Part shown: in pieces, positions 63,004 to 64,000 of the stretch
Numbering within the stretch: position 1 is the first letter of the stretch
Layout: each line of letters opens with the position of its first letter
The notes under the pieces: generated by a model
What the model saw: only the letters and a program-made list of their open reading frames with translations
Databases searched by the model: none
What the model was told of the DNA's origin: nothing
Program-made: the position numbers and the translations under genes
DNA from: Solen grandis
Taxonomy: Eukaryota > Mollusca > Bivalvia > Adapedonta > Solenidae
Length of the DNA stretch: 64,000 nt
Assembly (NCBI GenBank): GCA_021229015.1
Contig: CM037790.1
Location: 52,088,997 to 52,152,996, forward strand
Reading direction: 5' to 3'

Positions 63004-64000
63004 CTGTGTTTCCTTTGCATTTTGTAAAGATGAACGTCATATGACGTCATATGACGTCATCAAGTTGTATAGAATTTCCGATTTCTTGATGTCAATTTAC
63101 TCATGTTGCAAAGCTTCATAGACAATGCAAATTAAATGTCCTTTGTACGTAATCAGGAACATTTAGATTCAATGTTTAAAATTTTCATATGACGTCACAT
63201 GACGTCAGAACTATAAATAACTACCAAAGTTTGTCCGCTCTGTACAGCCGTCATTTATTGATAGATTGGCATGGAATCTTCACAGAAGTTATATATTACG
63301 ACCTCATTGTGCAGGATTCTATAGGTTTGCCAAGATTCGAAAGAACTAAGGTTCTTTGACGAATCCAAGATTCGAACCAAGGACGTCAAATTTTAAATAC
63401 GTATAAAATCGTTTCTAGATGAGATAGAAATTTGATATTTAGCGAGCTTATACGTCTCTGTATTTCCTTTGTTTTTTTGTAAAGATGAACGTCATATGAC
63501 GTCATCAAATTGTAGAGAATTTCCGATTCTTGAATGTCAATTTACTCATGTTGCAAAGGTTCATAGACAATGAAAATTTAATGTCCTATGTAGGTAATCA
63601 TGAACATTAAGATTTAATGAGTAAAATTTTCATATGACGTCACATGACATCAAAACTTAAAAAAGCTACCAAAGTTCATCCGTGCTGCACAGCCGTCATT
63701 TATGGACGGATTGGCATGGAATTTTCACAGAAGTTATATATTACGATTTCATTGTGCAGGATTATATAGGTTTGCCAAAATTAGAAAAACACCAGGTTTG
63801 TCATGGTTTGCAGTGCAGAAAGCCCTATCTTTTGTTCAAAACAAAAGAAGTCTAGTTATTCTTCTTATTATTCTTTTTTTCTTCCTCTTATATTTGTGTT
63901 AATTTCGAGGTGTTGCCATTGACTCAGAACAATGAAAATTTTATGGTATATATTTCAAACCATGAGCTTTCGGAGGCAATGAATTTTATTATCATATGAC
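63004..64000 (+). repeat. Continuation of the TGACGTCA repeat array
   Basis: Directly continues block B interrupted at 55570, with units near 63188 and 63640. It ends a block at the hairpin TTTTGTTCAAAACAAAAG followed by AAGTCTAGTTATTCTTCTTATTATT at 63828-63875, after which a new block starts and runs off the window. Confidence 0.75.

Overview
The window looks like intergenic and intronic DNA from a marine invertebrate, most likely a bivalve mollusc. This is inferred from the AT-rich composition, GT-AG introns, dispersed hairpin-ended repeats, tRNA-derived SINE pieces, and a dense mix of Polinton, DIRS, hAT, PIF/Harbinger and LINE elements. Only one stretch looks like an ordinary host gene: a SET-domain methyltransferase split over two exons at 11.3-13.1 kb. 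Almost everything else is mobile or virus-derived. Two gaps of exactly 100 N (32164-32263 and 51078-51177) mark scaffold joins of unknown size.

Layout. 0-5 kb holds SINE and hairpin-repeat debris. 4.9-10.1 kb holds a decayed DDE transposon whose flanks carry a recurring TAACGGATATTT-type motif. 11.2-13.1 kb holds the SET gene with a hairpin-ended repeat in its intron. 14.9-27.2 kb (minus strand) is a Polinton/Maverick: open integrase, small helical proteins, open FtsK/HerA-type packaging ATPase, and a protein-primed DNA polymerase B split by spliceosomal introns and broken by stops and frameshifts. A hAT transposon with a perfect 8-bp target duplication sits in one polymerase intron. No capsid or protease gene is visible. 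A four-exon small gene (27.5-31.2 kb, plus strand) runs divergently from the polymerase. 32.0-34.8 kb carries the 5' part of a second Polinton polymerase locus with several C2H2 fingers. 35.5-41.8 kb is a LINE interrupted by a DIRS-like YR retrotransposon.

41.8-50.4 kb is the most unusual block. It is a compact, intronless, same-strand cassette of six ORFs with parvovirus-like hallmarks: a capsid-like protein, a second probable virion protein, an NS1-like HUH/SF3 protein, and small Cys-rich and membrane proteins. It is bracketed by identical 123-bp direct repeats. The right repeat runs straight into an intronless N-terminal piece of a Polinton-type polymerase that is cut off by the second gap. 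A parvovirus-like NS1 and capsid next to a Polinton-type polymerase recalls bidnaviruses. That link is a hypothesis, because the gap hides the rest.

52.4-64 kb is a family of about 450-bp repeats full of perfect TGACGTCA palindromes. It is split by a well-preserved 7.4-kb PIF/Harbinger element with an open transposase and a reconstructable seven-exon PHD plus Myb/SANT accessory gene.
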